Below, piece after piece: positions 43,649 through 54,190 of a stretch of DNA of 64,000 nt. The position numbers were made by a program, and so were the translations under genes. The notes beneath the pieces were generated by a model. It saw only the letters and a program-made list of their open reading frames with translations, made no database searches and had not been told where the DNA came from. Each line of letters begins with the position of its first letter. Position 1 is the stretch's first letter. Origin of the DNA: Amylostereum areolatum (Eukaryota; Basidiomycota; Agaricomycetes; Russulales; Stereaceae); assembly GCA_012932865.1 (NCBI GenBank), contig SAXG01000020.1:558001-622000 (forward strand), given 5' to 3'.

Positions 43649-44239
43649 ACCATCATCACGTCCTCCACAGCCCCTCTTCCCCCCACTCCAAACCTCCCCC
43701 CAGGTGTTTTTCGAGACTACTGTCCCGAAGAATACTATATCCTCACCTCGCAGCAGACTAAGGAATCCGTACGTTGGCTGCACGACAAACCAAACCGGCA
43801 ACGTCGAGACTGGTACTTCGACGACCGCGACGAACAACCCTACGTCGAAGAATCAGATTTTGCCACCGCTGCGGATGTTCTACAGCGCTTCCTGAACCCC
43901 CCTCCGACCAACTCGCCCCCACCCCGTCGACGTACTGTAATCGAAGTCCCAGAAGGGATCAACCACAACGACACAACTGGGAAGTGGTACGCCTATAGAC
44001 GGAACAAGAACGGAACCCCAGGACGATCAGTAGTTGAGTGGCAGCCCACTTCGTTCAGTCCCGTCCAAGATCACTGGTCGTGGCATCATAACCAGCAATT
44101 CCTCACCCCCGCCGACTTCCTTTTCGCAAAACAAGTTGAGGACGAAGTTGAAGAAGCAGAAGAACGCCGACGAGAAACTCTACGCCGCCTTGATCAAGAA
44201 CTCGCCCAATCCCTCACCGTCCCCCTCCCCTTCGACAAG

Positions 44240-45265
44240 ATGTCCGACGCCGAATCCAAACCTGCCGTCTCCAAGCGGGAGATCGGCCCCAAGCCAAAGC
44301 CATTCAAAGGCGATAGACGCGACACCCTCCGGTTCTCCCTCGAGCTCCGCATGTTCCTGCGCGTTAACAAGGATGTTTACGCCACAGATGACGCCAAGAT
44401 GATGCTCCTCCTCAGCCTGATGGAGGACGACACGGCGAAAGCCTGGGCCACGCATCGCCGCATGGAACTCTTCGCCGACGAAGACGAGAAGGAAGACGCC
44501 GACACCCTCGACCCCACGCCCCCCACACTCCACTATAGCTCCTACAAAGAGCTCTTCGAGAGGTTTGGCAAAGACTTCGTGCCCGTCGATCCGAAGATAG
44601 AGGCTCAGCGTAAGATCAACGAGCTCGCAATGACCACCCGGGACGTCACTGACTTTATCACCGAGTTTGAGATGCTGGCAACCATGTCAGCGTACGACGA
44701 CGAGGCGCTAATCCACTTTTTCAAGAAGGGACTTCAGCGTGACCTCGGCAAGCAGGTGGCCCGGTCGTACCCGTTCCCCACCAAGCTCGCGGAGTGGAAG
44801 GAGCGCGCCCGCCGCATCAACCACCAGTGGCTCGAAGAGAACCTGGAGAGGAAGAGCAGTCAGTCCAAGGGGGCTGTTGCGCTCACCTCGAACGGTTCGA
44901 CCAACGACTCCTCGTCGCGCCGAGTCGGCGCCTTCACCAACACCTCGACCCGCCCTGCAAAGCTGACGGACGACGAGCGCGCAAAGATGATGCGCGAAGG
45001 CAAGTGCTTCATGTGTCGACAAGCCGGTCACGTCTCTCGTGACTGCCCCAACCGCGACTCGAGCGCGCGACGGGTGGGCGCAGTAGAAACTGGGTCCAAG
45101 GCCCCTCCCCTGCCGACAAACACGGCTCCGTCCACTGCGAAAGAAACTCCCGACCCATCCAAAACCATCGCGGCGATCACTCGCCAGCTGAAGGATCTGG
45201 ACGCGGAAGGCAAGGAGCAGGCAGTAGTGCTGTTGAAGGACATCCTGGAATCGCAGGATTTTTGA
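44240..45265 (+). CDS. gag: Gag of chromovirus copy D
   Basis: 341 residues, intact, CCHC knuckle at about residues 256-269. The Met-less extension 43,649-44,239 is in frame upstream. A short upstream ATG frame (43,875-43,895) exists only in D; copies A and C have ACG there. It ends GAT TTT TGA with pol in -1 at TTG 45,262. Confidence 0.92.
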   Translation: MSDAESKPAVSKREIGPKPKPFKGDRRDTLRFSLELRMFLRVNKDVYATDDAKMMLLLSLMEDDTAKAWATHRRMELFADEDEKEDADTLDPTPPTLHYSSYKELFERFGKDFVPVDPKIEAQRKINELAMTTRDVTDFITEFEMLATMSAYDDEALIHFFKKGLQRDLGKQVARSYPFPTKLAEWKERARRINHQWLEENLERKSSQSKGAVALTSNGSTNDSSSRRVGAFTNTSTRPAKLTDDERAKMMREGKCFMCRQAGHVSRDCPNRDSSARRVGAVETGSKAPPLPTNTAPSTAKETPDPSKTIAAITRQLKDLDAEGKEQAVVLLKDILESQDF

Positions 45266-48200
45266 AACGCCCCCCAGTCGCGTTGTCTGGTGGAGGCAAA
45301 GGACTTTTGGTATCATCGTCGAATCGTTTCGCTGTATTATCATCCATGCATACCTGTGAGCAATTGTATCCCCCGTGTTTGTATCTGTCTACTGTCACCA
45401 AGAACAGGCAAACACCATCGATCACGCTCAAAGTCAAGCTGATCGGACGAGTTACCAAAAGAGAAATCGACGCAGACGCGCTGCTTGATAGCGGCGCAGA
45501 AGGAATTATCCTGAACCGAAGCTTCGTTGAACGCAAGAAGCTCACCACAAGAAAACTAGAAAACCCGTTCCCCGTGCGTAATGTGGACGGCACCGAGAAC
45601 ATCATGGGCTGGGTACGCGACACAACGACTCAGCGGATCCGGATATACTCGCAAGATTCAAAGGCGTACCATGAGGAAGAAGCTGAGTTCTTCATCACCG
45701 ACATCGGCGATCATGACATGATCCTTGGAACAGACTGGCTCGACGAGCACAATCCCACCATAGACTGGCAACGAGACCATGTTGACATGCTCCGCTGCCC
45801 TCCCTCGTGTACTCTGTCCAAACCTCCTGTGACGAACCTCGCAACCAAGCCACGGAAACCATCATCGGTCCAATCACAGCGTAAGGTTGAAGCAGGTAAA
45901 ACCCCGAGGACACCTCTCGTCGTGGACGATCCCTTCCCAGAGCCGACATATGTGTCCTGGACCCCAGTCCCCACTTATGTTATTCCTGCACACAGAGTCA
46001 AAGGTGTTCGCGTCCGCACGGTCCATCGCTCCCCTCTACCCGCACGACTCTTCACTGAAGACGACGACGAGTGGCCCATGGTATTCCGAGACTGGGAGAT
46101 CAATGGACTACGCCGCACCGGAATCCTCCCTGAAACCGATGGTCCTAATCCAGATGCAATACCCATCCGCGCGGGCTTTACAAAAGCGCAGGAGCTTGCA
46201 GAGCATTCAAAAGAGAACGCACGCCCGCAAACCTTTGAAGACTTAGTCCCCCCGCCGTACCGCGACTTTGCGCCTGTATTCGACAAGAAAACCTCCGAGC
46301 GACTTCCTGACCGACGACCATGGGACCATGCTATCGACATGAAAGACGGCTTTGAACCCAAACCGTGCAAGATCTACCCCCTCTCACCTTCCGAGCAGAT
46401 CGAACTCGACACCTTCCTCGATGACCACCTGAAGAAGGGCTATATCCGCCCTTCGAAGTCACCTCAGGCGAGTCCGTTCTTCTTTGTGAAGAAAAAGGAT
46501 GGAAAGCTGCATCCCATACAGGACTATCGAGAATTAAACAAGGGCACTGTCAAGAATGAATACCCCTTGCCACTGATCTCTGAAATTGTCGACCGCCTCA
46601 AAGGTGCAAAGATCTTCTCCAAGATGGATGTTCGCTGGGGCTACAACAATGTCCGCATCAAGGAAGGCGACGAGTGGAAGGCTGCGTTCAAGACGAATTG
46701 TGGTCTCTTCGAACCTACGGTGATGTTTTTCGGGCTTATGAACTCCCCTGCGACATTTCAGGCAATGATGAATGAACTGTTCAAGGATCTCATCGACTCG
46801 GGCAAGGTCATCATCTACATGGACGACATCTTGGTGTTCACTCGCACCATGAACGAACACCGTGCCATAGTGCGGCAGGTTCTGCAGCGTTTGCAAGACA
46901 ACGACCTCTTCCTCAAACCGGAGAAATGCGTCTTTGAGCAAGACTCTGTCGAATACCTCGGACTCATCATCTCGCACGACAAGATCGCTATGGACCCCGT
47001 CAAGGTAGCAGGTATTCAGGACTGGCCGACACCACTGAACGGTCAAAGATGTGCAATCCTTCCTCGGCTTTGGCAACTTCTACCGACGTTTCATCAAGGA
47101 CTTCTCCAAGGTTGCACGGCCCCTATTTGATCTGACAAAGAAGGACTGCACATGGGACTGGTCGACGGACTGCCAAACTGCGTTTGACGCACTGAAAGCT
47201 GCGTTTACTTCCTCCCCCGTCTTAGTCATGCCTGACCCAAAGAAGCCTTACCTCGTTGAAGTCGATGCCTCGGACTTTGCTACTGGAGGTATACTCTCGC
47301 AGAAAGGCGACGACGGTCACTGGCATCCAGTGGCGTATCTGTCCAAGGCCCTATCGGAACCAGAACGCAACTACGACATCTACGACAAGGAGCTGCTTGC
47401 GATCATCCGTGCGCTTGAAGCCTGGCGCCACTACCTCGAAGGCGCCCCCGACACCGTCGAAATCTGGACAGATCACAAGAACCTGGAGCACTTCAAGACG
47501 GCACAGAAGCTGAGCCGCCGACAGGCACATTGGGCTCTATTCCTCACTCGATTTGACTTCTCGCTCGTTCACAAACCAGGAGTATCCCATCACCCAGATC
47601 CAATGTCCCGACGACCTGATCACAAGCAGGGCGTTGAGAATGACAACAAGGACGTGTATCTTGCTCGACCCCAAGTACTTCCAGATACGTGCAACAAGGC
47701 CAGGAGCAGTAACCTCCCTCGGTGATGTCGAACTCCGACGACGCATCCGCGACTGCAAAACCAAGGACATCGAGGTCGTTCAAGCCCTGGACGCCATCTT
47801 ACGAAACGGACCACGTACACTCGTCAAGAACCTTCAAGAGTGGAACTACGAAGAAGGCCTGGTCCTGTTTAGAGGAAAGGTATACGTCCCTGCGGATGAC
47901 GAGTTGCGACGCGACATTGTCAAAATGTACCATGAATCGCCCCTGGCTGGACACCCCGGTCGCTTCAAGACTTACGAGCTTGTGAGTCGTGAATATTGGT
48001 GGCCTGGCATGTCTGTCTTTGTCCGCGACTTTGTAGCAGGATGCGCAACCTGCCAGTCGACGAAGACACAGAGCAGCCGACCCCACGTCGACATGATCCC
48101 AAACGAAGTACCCGATCGACCATTTGGCGTCATCTCCACCGACTTCATCGTCGAACTCCCTGACTGCGAAGGCTATAACTGCCGTCAATGTCGTGGTCGA

Positions 48201-49357
48201 TCGCCTCACCAAGATGGTGGTTACCACCCCATGTACAACGAAGATCACCAGCGATGGCACGGCCGACATTCTCTTCGATAAGGTATACCGACACTACGGC
48301 TTAGCAGACAAGATCATCTCGGATCGTGGACCCCAATTTGCTGGACAGGTGATGCGTACACTCAACGAGAAGCTCGGGATCAAGTCCGCCCTCAGCACAG
48401 CGTATCACCCACAGACAGACGGCCAAACCGAACGCGAGAACCAGAACCTCGAGCAGTTTCTGCGAGTATTCTGCAACTACCGTCAAGACGACTGGGTGAA
48501 GTGGTTGCCCTTCTTCGAGTTTTCTCACAACTCTCGCACCCATGCAGCTACTGGAAAGGCTCCCTTTGAAGTCCCTCTACGGCTTCCTCCCCAGGATGTA
48601 CCCATCCGTAAACCCGTCCTCAAAGGTCCCTGCAGTTGAAGAACGCCTCCGTCAACTTGAAGAAGTCCGACAAGAGATCAAAGCCAGCCTTGCCCTCGCA
48701 TCTGACTTAATGAAGCACTACAATGGTGACACGATCAGCAAATCGACACTGTTCGCCGTTGGAGACAAGGTCTGGCTCGAAGGCAAAAACCTGAAGACGA
48801 CGAGGCCGAAAGCTAAGCTTGCTGCCAAACGATTTGGACCCTTCGAGATCGTTGACGTCATTAACCCAGTGAATTACCGCCTGAAGCTGCCGAAGACGTG
48901 GAGAATCCACCCAGTCTTCCATGCTTCGCTGCTCACCGCATACAAGGAGACAACGGCACATGGTCCAAACTATGAACAACCGCCGCCTGACCTCGTTGAT
49001 GACGAAGAAGAATATGACGTTGAAGACATCATCGACTCGAAGCCGACCCGCAACAAGAAAGGCATACAATACCTCGTCAAGTGGGTAGGCTATCCTGACT
49101 CCGAGAATACCTGGCTCCCTCGCTCCTCGCTCTCAAAGGTCACCGACATGATCGACGCCTTCCACAAACGCCATCCAAACGCACCCCGCCCTGTGCGTTC
49201 CCTCGGCATCTCCTTTGACGATTTTCTCGCATCTACCCTTGCAGATGACATCGCGCTCCAGGCGAAAGCGCGTCTTAAAGGGGGGGTAATGTCACGGATC
49301 GCTCCATTTCTCTCTTCGTTTGCAGACCTCGTACACGCGACGTGTCACGGCACATGA
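45262..49357 (+). pseudogene. pol: Pol of copy D with four frameshifts
   Basis: Protease, RT (YMDD at about 46,818), RNase H, integrase and chromodomain are all readable, but the frame shifts at about 47,035 (extra base, CCACTGAACG against CCACGAACG in A), about 47,652 (small indel), about 48,180 (extra base, AACTGCC against AACACC) and about 48,573 (extra C). The integrase keeps SDRGPQF and HPQTDGQTER. The end runs through the polypurine tract (49,277-49,286) into the LTR, as in A. The changes are mainly one-base insertions in an otherwise young copy, so sequencing error is a real alternative. Confidence 0.9.
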
Positions 49358-49709
49358 CTTTCCCTTGCATCACATGCTTCAACGACGTCATTGCCCGGAC
49401 TTCCGAGCGGGGTTCCGCATCCTTATCTATGACATCACTGCTCCGGACCTTCGTCCTCCGCCCCATGACTCCTTCCCTATTGTTCCCCCCGCTCGCACCA
49501 CTATCGCATCGCATCGCACCATCGTTCCCACTTGTATATAAGGACAGTGTTTCTCTTCCCTTTTCCCTAGACTGTCCATCTCCTCATACGGTACTGTAGC
49601 GCACGTTGCACTACCCTAGACCCCGGCACTCTCGAATCTATTTTCTTCTCGCTCCTCTCATCGTCGCGACTTAGGCGGTTCATCGGTCTCATAAACTGCG
49701 TTTCTGACA
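49290..49709 (+). repeat. 3' LTR of copy D, with polypurine tract
   Basis: 420 bp preceded by AAAGGGGGGG TAA. Confidence 0.93.
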
Positions 49710-50029
49710 GCCCCTGCTGCCCCCATCTCCTTCCCTCCCACGTCTCTTCTCCTCCCCCTCGACCCCACCACCCCGTCACACGTTCCCCTCTGCCCCATGC
49801 TTGCGCGACCCTGTTGCCATGGCAACCACATCCAGTATGGGTGCTGGTTGCTGTGCACAGGCGCGTGACCGGCAAACACGTGCCGCATTGAAGCCGTGCG
49901 TTTGCGGTCGGATATGCGGGCATGGTGTGTATGCACGGCACAAATGGTGGTGCGAACGGTGCGCGCAGGATGCGGTGATGCTCGTCGGCGGCGTGCGCAG
50001 CAATCGGCGGGGGCAGCGGAGGCGGCGGA
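49710..50029. other. Unassigned DNA between copy D and a solo LTR
   Basis: GC-rich, starts with a pyrimidine-rich stretch. Continuous with 50,450 onward once the solo LTR is removed. No supported gene. Confidence 0.35.
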
Positions 50030-50449
50030 TGTCACGGATCGCTCCATTTCTCTCTTCGTTTGCAGACCTCGTACACGCGACGTGTCACGGCACATGACTT
50101 TCCCTTGCATCACATGCTTCAATGACGTCATTGCCCGGACTTCCGAGCGGGGTTCCGCATCCTTATCTATGACATCACTGCTCCGGACCTTCGTCCTCCG
50201 CCCCATGACTCCTTCCCTATTGTTCCCCCCGCTCGCACCACTATCGCATCACATCGCACCATCGTTCCCACTTGTATATAAGGACAGTGTTTCTCTTCCC
50301 TTTTCCCTAGACTGTCCATCTCGTCATACGGTACTGTAGCGCACGTTGCACTACCCTAGACCCCGGCACTCTCGAATCTATTTTCTTCTCGCTCCTCCCA
50401 TCGTCGCGACTTAGGCGGTTCATCGGTCTCATAAACTGTGTTTCTGACA
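50030..50449 (+). mobile_element. Solo LTR, family 1, TSD GCGGA
   Basis: 420 bp TGTCACGG to TCTGACA, GCGGA at 50,025-50,029 and 50,450-50,454. Nearly identical to the LTRs of copies A and D. Confidence 0.95.
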
Positions 50450-52425
50450 GCGGAGGGGAATTGATAAGCGCGGCGGTGAGGCCTATAGGGCCCCGCGCAT
50501 TATAATGTTTGGTGACTGCGACACCAGTGCAATGGTGGAGGCAGTGAGAAATTTGCCACCTAATTGCGATGCATCCGAGGCAACTTTCTCCCTGGCTGGT
50601 GAGTGTGTCCGGTTTGGCTGAAATGGAGGTGTTGGGACAGTCGGAGCAGTCGGAGCAGTCGGGGCAATTGGTCGGGGGTGTCGGAGTCCGTCACCACTGA
50701 TGTGGTTCTCCGATGCTATCGACACTTCCAACAACATCCGACGCTCCAATGCCTCCGAAGGTCCTGGAGCCTGGCCCATCTTGTTGGACCGCAACAGAAA
50801 TGGTTGTTGAGCTCAAACCATGCAACAAGAAGGCCCAGAAGGTAAAATTTCTTATGTTCTTTCTGTAGATATGTTAGTATTGCAATGTAATTGCTTCTTA
50901 GTGGCTATAAACATGTCGTCGGAGAGCCACCGGCACCTCTGACACCCTGACATCTCCGACATCTCCGACACCTCTATAAAGTCTGCTGGCCCTGACATTA
51001 CCGCACTCCTGACTCCCAACTTCTAAAGTCCAACATCTAACCTCCGACACCTCTAATCTCTGACATCTCCGACCTCCAACATCTCTGACCTCCGACACCT
51101 CCGACTTCCGACACCTCCGACCTCTGACACCTCCGACCTCTGACATCTCCCCGACCCCCAACTCCGACAGACTGCAACACAAGATGTGTAGGAAATATAT
51201 CTATGTGGGAATTGTAATAAGACTACACTTTGAATCTTTAATCCTTACCAACCTGGGCCCACATGTAATCACACTTCCATGGGCCCACCATGGGGTATGT
51301 GTCGGCAACACCCTATTTGACTTGTGAAATATGTGTCTCAATGTCCTTATTTGGCTAAGGGAGGTCCCCCGCCGTCTCACCCGCGCCCTCTCGCTACCAC
51401 CACTCTCGCCGCCCGCGCTGTCTCCCCCCCCCCCCCCCGCTGTCTCGCCCCCCCCCCCCCCCCGCTGTCTTGTTGCCCGTGCCATCTCGCCCCCCCCCGC
51501 TGTCTTGTCGCCCGTGCTGTCTCGCCGTCCCCACCTTCTTGTCGTCCCCGCCGTCCCCGCCGTCTCGCCGTCTCGCCATCCCCGCCGTCTCGCCATCCCC
51601 ACCATCTCGCCACCCCCTCCCTCTCGCCTGCGCCCTCTTGCCACCTGCGCCTTCTCGCTACCACCACTCTCACCACCCGCGCTGTCTTGCCCCTCTCCCC
51701 CTCCCCGCCGCCGTCTTGTCGCCCGCGCCATGTTGTCGCCTGCGCCATCTCGCCGTCCCCGCCGTCTTGTTGCCTGTGCTGCCCCCGCCGTCTCGCCCCT
51801 CCCCACGCCGTCTCGCCGCCCCCGCTGTCTCGTCACCACCGCTGTCTCGCCCACGCTGTCTCGCCGCCCCCACCATCTTGCTGCCCCCGTCGTCTCATCA
51901 CACTGCCGTGTTGTCTCCCTGCTGTCTTTTACCCTACCCTGTTACCCCAGTTGCCCTATTTTACTTATCAGATATTGTTATATGGTATACCTTTTCTTAT
52001 TTTTGTTATGATATTGTGCACAATATAACTTGTTTGGTCATCATCATATTGTGTGATTGTGGGTCTACAAGCAAATAAGAAATTCAAAGGTGTAGGTTGG
52101 AGGTGTGTTGGTAGGTACTTGGTCCCTAGTTTACCTAGGTTATTCTTCAATTGCTGTTCAGTTGACCAACCGCCCAATGAATACGTAGGTTTCAGACCAG
52201 TTTCGAAGTTTGGGTGTTTCACCTGTTTCATAGATTATACAACTTGACAACTAGCCAAAACATGCCTTAACTCAATGTGTTAGATTGCTGATGTAGGATG
52301 AGCTAGAGTTTACGATGCAAAGGCATACTCGAGTCTCGTTACTCTCGTATCTGATTTGTCCGTGGTGTTTGTGGAAATCCACTTCCTCACCCATCCTGAC
52401 TCTCAATTGATAATTGTAAAAACTG
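50450..52425. repeat. Gene-free region with two simple-repeat arrays
   Basis: About 50,635-50,690: GTCGGAGCA repeats. About 50,930-51,175: CTCCGACA/CCTCCGACCTC words repeated irregularly. About 51,360-51,930: CCGCCGTCTCGCC-type minisatellite with C-runs of 13-14. 52,000-52,425: AT-richer, nothing supported. ORFs in the arrays are composition artefacts. Confidence 0.6.
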
Positions 52426-52520
52426 GGTAGCGTGGCCGAGTTGGTCTAAGGCGTTGGATTTAAGTTCTCCTTGATTCCCAATGGGCGCAAGTCCGCGCGA
52501 GTTCGAACCTCGCCGCTACC
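52426..52520 (+). tRNA. tRNA-Leu, probably anticodon UAA, with a short intron
   Basis: Acceptor GGTAGCG pairs with CGCTACC at the 3' end. A-box TGGCCGAGTTGG, B-box with TTCGAAC in a perfect GCGAG/CTCGC stem, and a long class II variable arm (GGGC/GTCC) indicate Leu. The loop TTTAAG after TTGGA gives UAA. About 11 extra bases after the anticodon are best explained as an intron, leaving one A-C mismatch in the anticodon stem. Followed by ATTTTTT, a pol III terminator. It marks the border between the repeat block and the host genes. Confidence 0.85.
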
Positions 52521-52683
52521 ATTTTTTCTCTCGATCACAGCCTACAGGAATCGGGGTCCCCAGGTTGAGGCAGTGGCAGTGGCAGGTCCGCAATTGTATA
52601 AATATTTGTGTTGGAACTTCGCTCTTCTTATGTACCAACTTTGTCTTACGATCGGTCCATCCACATACCAGATCTGCTTTCTT

Positions 52684-53482
52684 ATGCAGTCTGCTTCTCG
52701 GTCCTTCACCCTTCGTGTGTCTCTAGGCTTTCGCCGATATCAAACACAGGCGCGCCTGCCCTCTTCTGCGTACACGGACCCCTCTCGGGCTACTGAAGCA
52801 GCCGTGTCCACGACTCCTGACGATCTCTCCCCCTCTCAACGACATGCCCTAAGCGCCGCGTTACGGGTGGATCAGGCCGGGGAAATTGCAGCCAACTGTA
52901 TCTATCAAGGTCAACTCGTCATTCTGAAGCGGGATCGTGCCTCTGCAACCCTCCTTCAAGTCAGTCTGCGATTGCTGTTCTCTCTCTTAAACAGCCGTTC
53001 ATCGCGCCTTCGCAGGATATGTGGGACCAAGAGAAGAAACATTTGGCAGTCATGAACAAACTCCAGGTACAACATCGAGTACGACCGACCGCTCTCTGGG
53101 AAGTCGCGAAGATTGCTGGTTTTGGACTAGGCGTGGCGACGGCCCTCATGGGCAAAGAGGCCGCCATGGCTTGTACTGAGGCGGTAGAGACAGTTATTGG
53201 AGAGCATTACGACGAGTATGTGACCATTCTGCCTTACACTTCCCATATCTGACTTGTTCGGCGCGCACTCCTAGCCAGTTAGAGGAGATGGAAAACATGT
53301 TACCTTCCCATCCTAGCATGCCATTGCTCAAGGACGTTATCCGAGAGTTCAGAGATGACGAACTGGAACATCTGGACATTGCAGTCGAAAACGACTCGCA
53401 ACGGGCACCTGCACACGCATTACTCAGTTCCGTCATCGGTGCAGGCTGTATGGCAGCCATTGAGCTATGCAAACGGGTCTAA
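52684..53482 (+). CDS. COQ7: COQ7, 5-demethoxyubiquinone hydroxylase
   Basis: Mitochondrial di-iron enzyme that hydroxylates demethoxyubiquinone in ubiquinone synthesis. Three exons: 52,684-52,959, 52,995-53,215 and 53,275-53,482, giving 234 residues. Introns are GTCAGT...ACAG and GTATGT...CTAG, and both joins keep the frame (LLQ/PFIAP and HYD/QLEEM). The basic, Ser-rich first 40 residues look like a mitochondrial presequence. Core motifs: LRVDQAGEIAAN (Glu ligand), EKKH (first ExxH), GEHYDDQLEEM and DDELEH (second ExxH), so all di-iron ligands are present. It ends IELCKRV. Its 3' end faces the next gene, 67 bp away. Confidence 0.95.
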
Positions 53483-53549
53483 GGCGTTGGCCCTCCTTGA
53501 CTTGTATCGAATCGAGAATGTGTCGGACGTGATATATATTATGCAGACT

Positions 53550-54020
53550 CTAATCTTCGGTCGGCTCAAGTGACGGCGGAGGAACACGATAGAGCGACTG
53601 CCCCTTCCGTTTCGCTGTCCAGTCCCACTTATTCTATAAACGAAGAATCAGTTCGAGTGCACAGATGGTGTAACGAAGCCACACACATCTTCACTGTAGG
53701 CCAGCGTATAAATCGCGCTGGGGACTATGACGAGACCAGCCAAAGCGAGCCAGGTTGCTTTGTTTGTGAAGCGGAAGTGCCTATAGGCATCCTCGCGCTT
53801 TTGAAAGACGTTAGTAAAGACAGATCCAAAAACAAGGCGAAGTTGTTGCACCATATGGTTCCATCGTTCCACCGCAGGGTCGTGCTAACGAAAACGTGAA
53901 CATTGAACACTCGTTCGGGTGCGGTGGGAGTGCTGACGCACTTTCACAACATCTGAAGACAGAAGCTTCAGATAACGCTCAAATAAGAGACGAGCAGTAA
54001 TACTGACCGTGGACCGCCAT
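53550..54020 (-). CDS. Complex I B15/NDUFB4-like accessory subunit
   Basis: Minus strand with short introns. The coding pieces read HDPAVERWNHM, then (after a GTGCAA...CTAAC...AAAAG intron) REDAYRHFRFTNKATWLALAGLVIVPSAIYTLAYSED, then (after GTGTGT...TTATAG) NKWDWTAKRKGQSLYRVPP...TED and a TAG at 53,550. A single transmembrane helix and the xxWDWxxKRKGxSL tail match fungal B15-type subunits of the mitochondrial NADH dehydrogenase inner membrane arm. ATG 54,018-54,020 (MAV...) is the likely start, but the first intron's exact ends are unclear. Divergent from the next gene with about 170 bp between starts, so they may share a promoter region. Confidence 0.75.
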
Positions 54021-54190
54021 GGTGACTGTAATATGTTAGTGTCTGCGACGGAATTGAGTTGCGTTCGGCGGGAACGGTGATCCCAGCCGCGGAGTTCTCA
54101 GCTGTTGACCCGTGTTTACTCCGGCTTTCCTCTCGACATACATCTTCTCTTTCCTTCTTTTAAGCACCATTCAAATCCTCAGCGTCACAA

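Larger units (their letters stand above)
42612..49709 (+). mobile_element. Chromovirus copy D (family 1), frameshifted pol
   Basis: 7,098 bp, LTRs 42,612-43,031 and 49,290-49,709 (about 6 differences). ORF1 and gag are intact; pol has four frameshifts. Flanks ATGAA (inside family-2 gag) and GCCCC do not match, so this is probably a product of recombination between two family members rather than a simple insertion. Confidence 0.93.

Noticed and set aside
51201..52078. Long overlapping ORFs in several frames
   Set aside because: CCGCCGTCTCGCC repeat composition with poly-C runs keeps frames open; no protein-like sequence.
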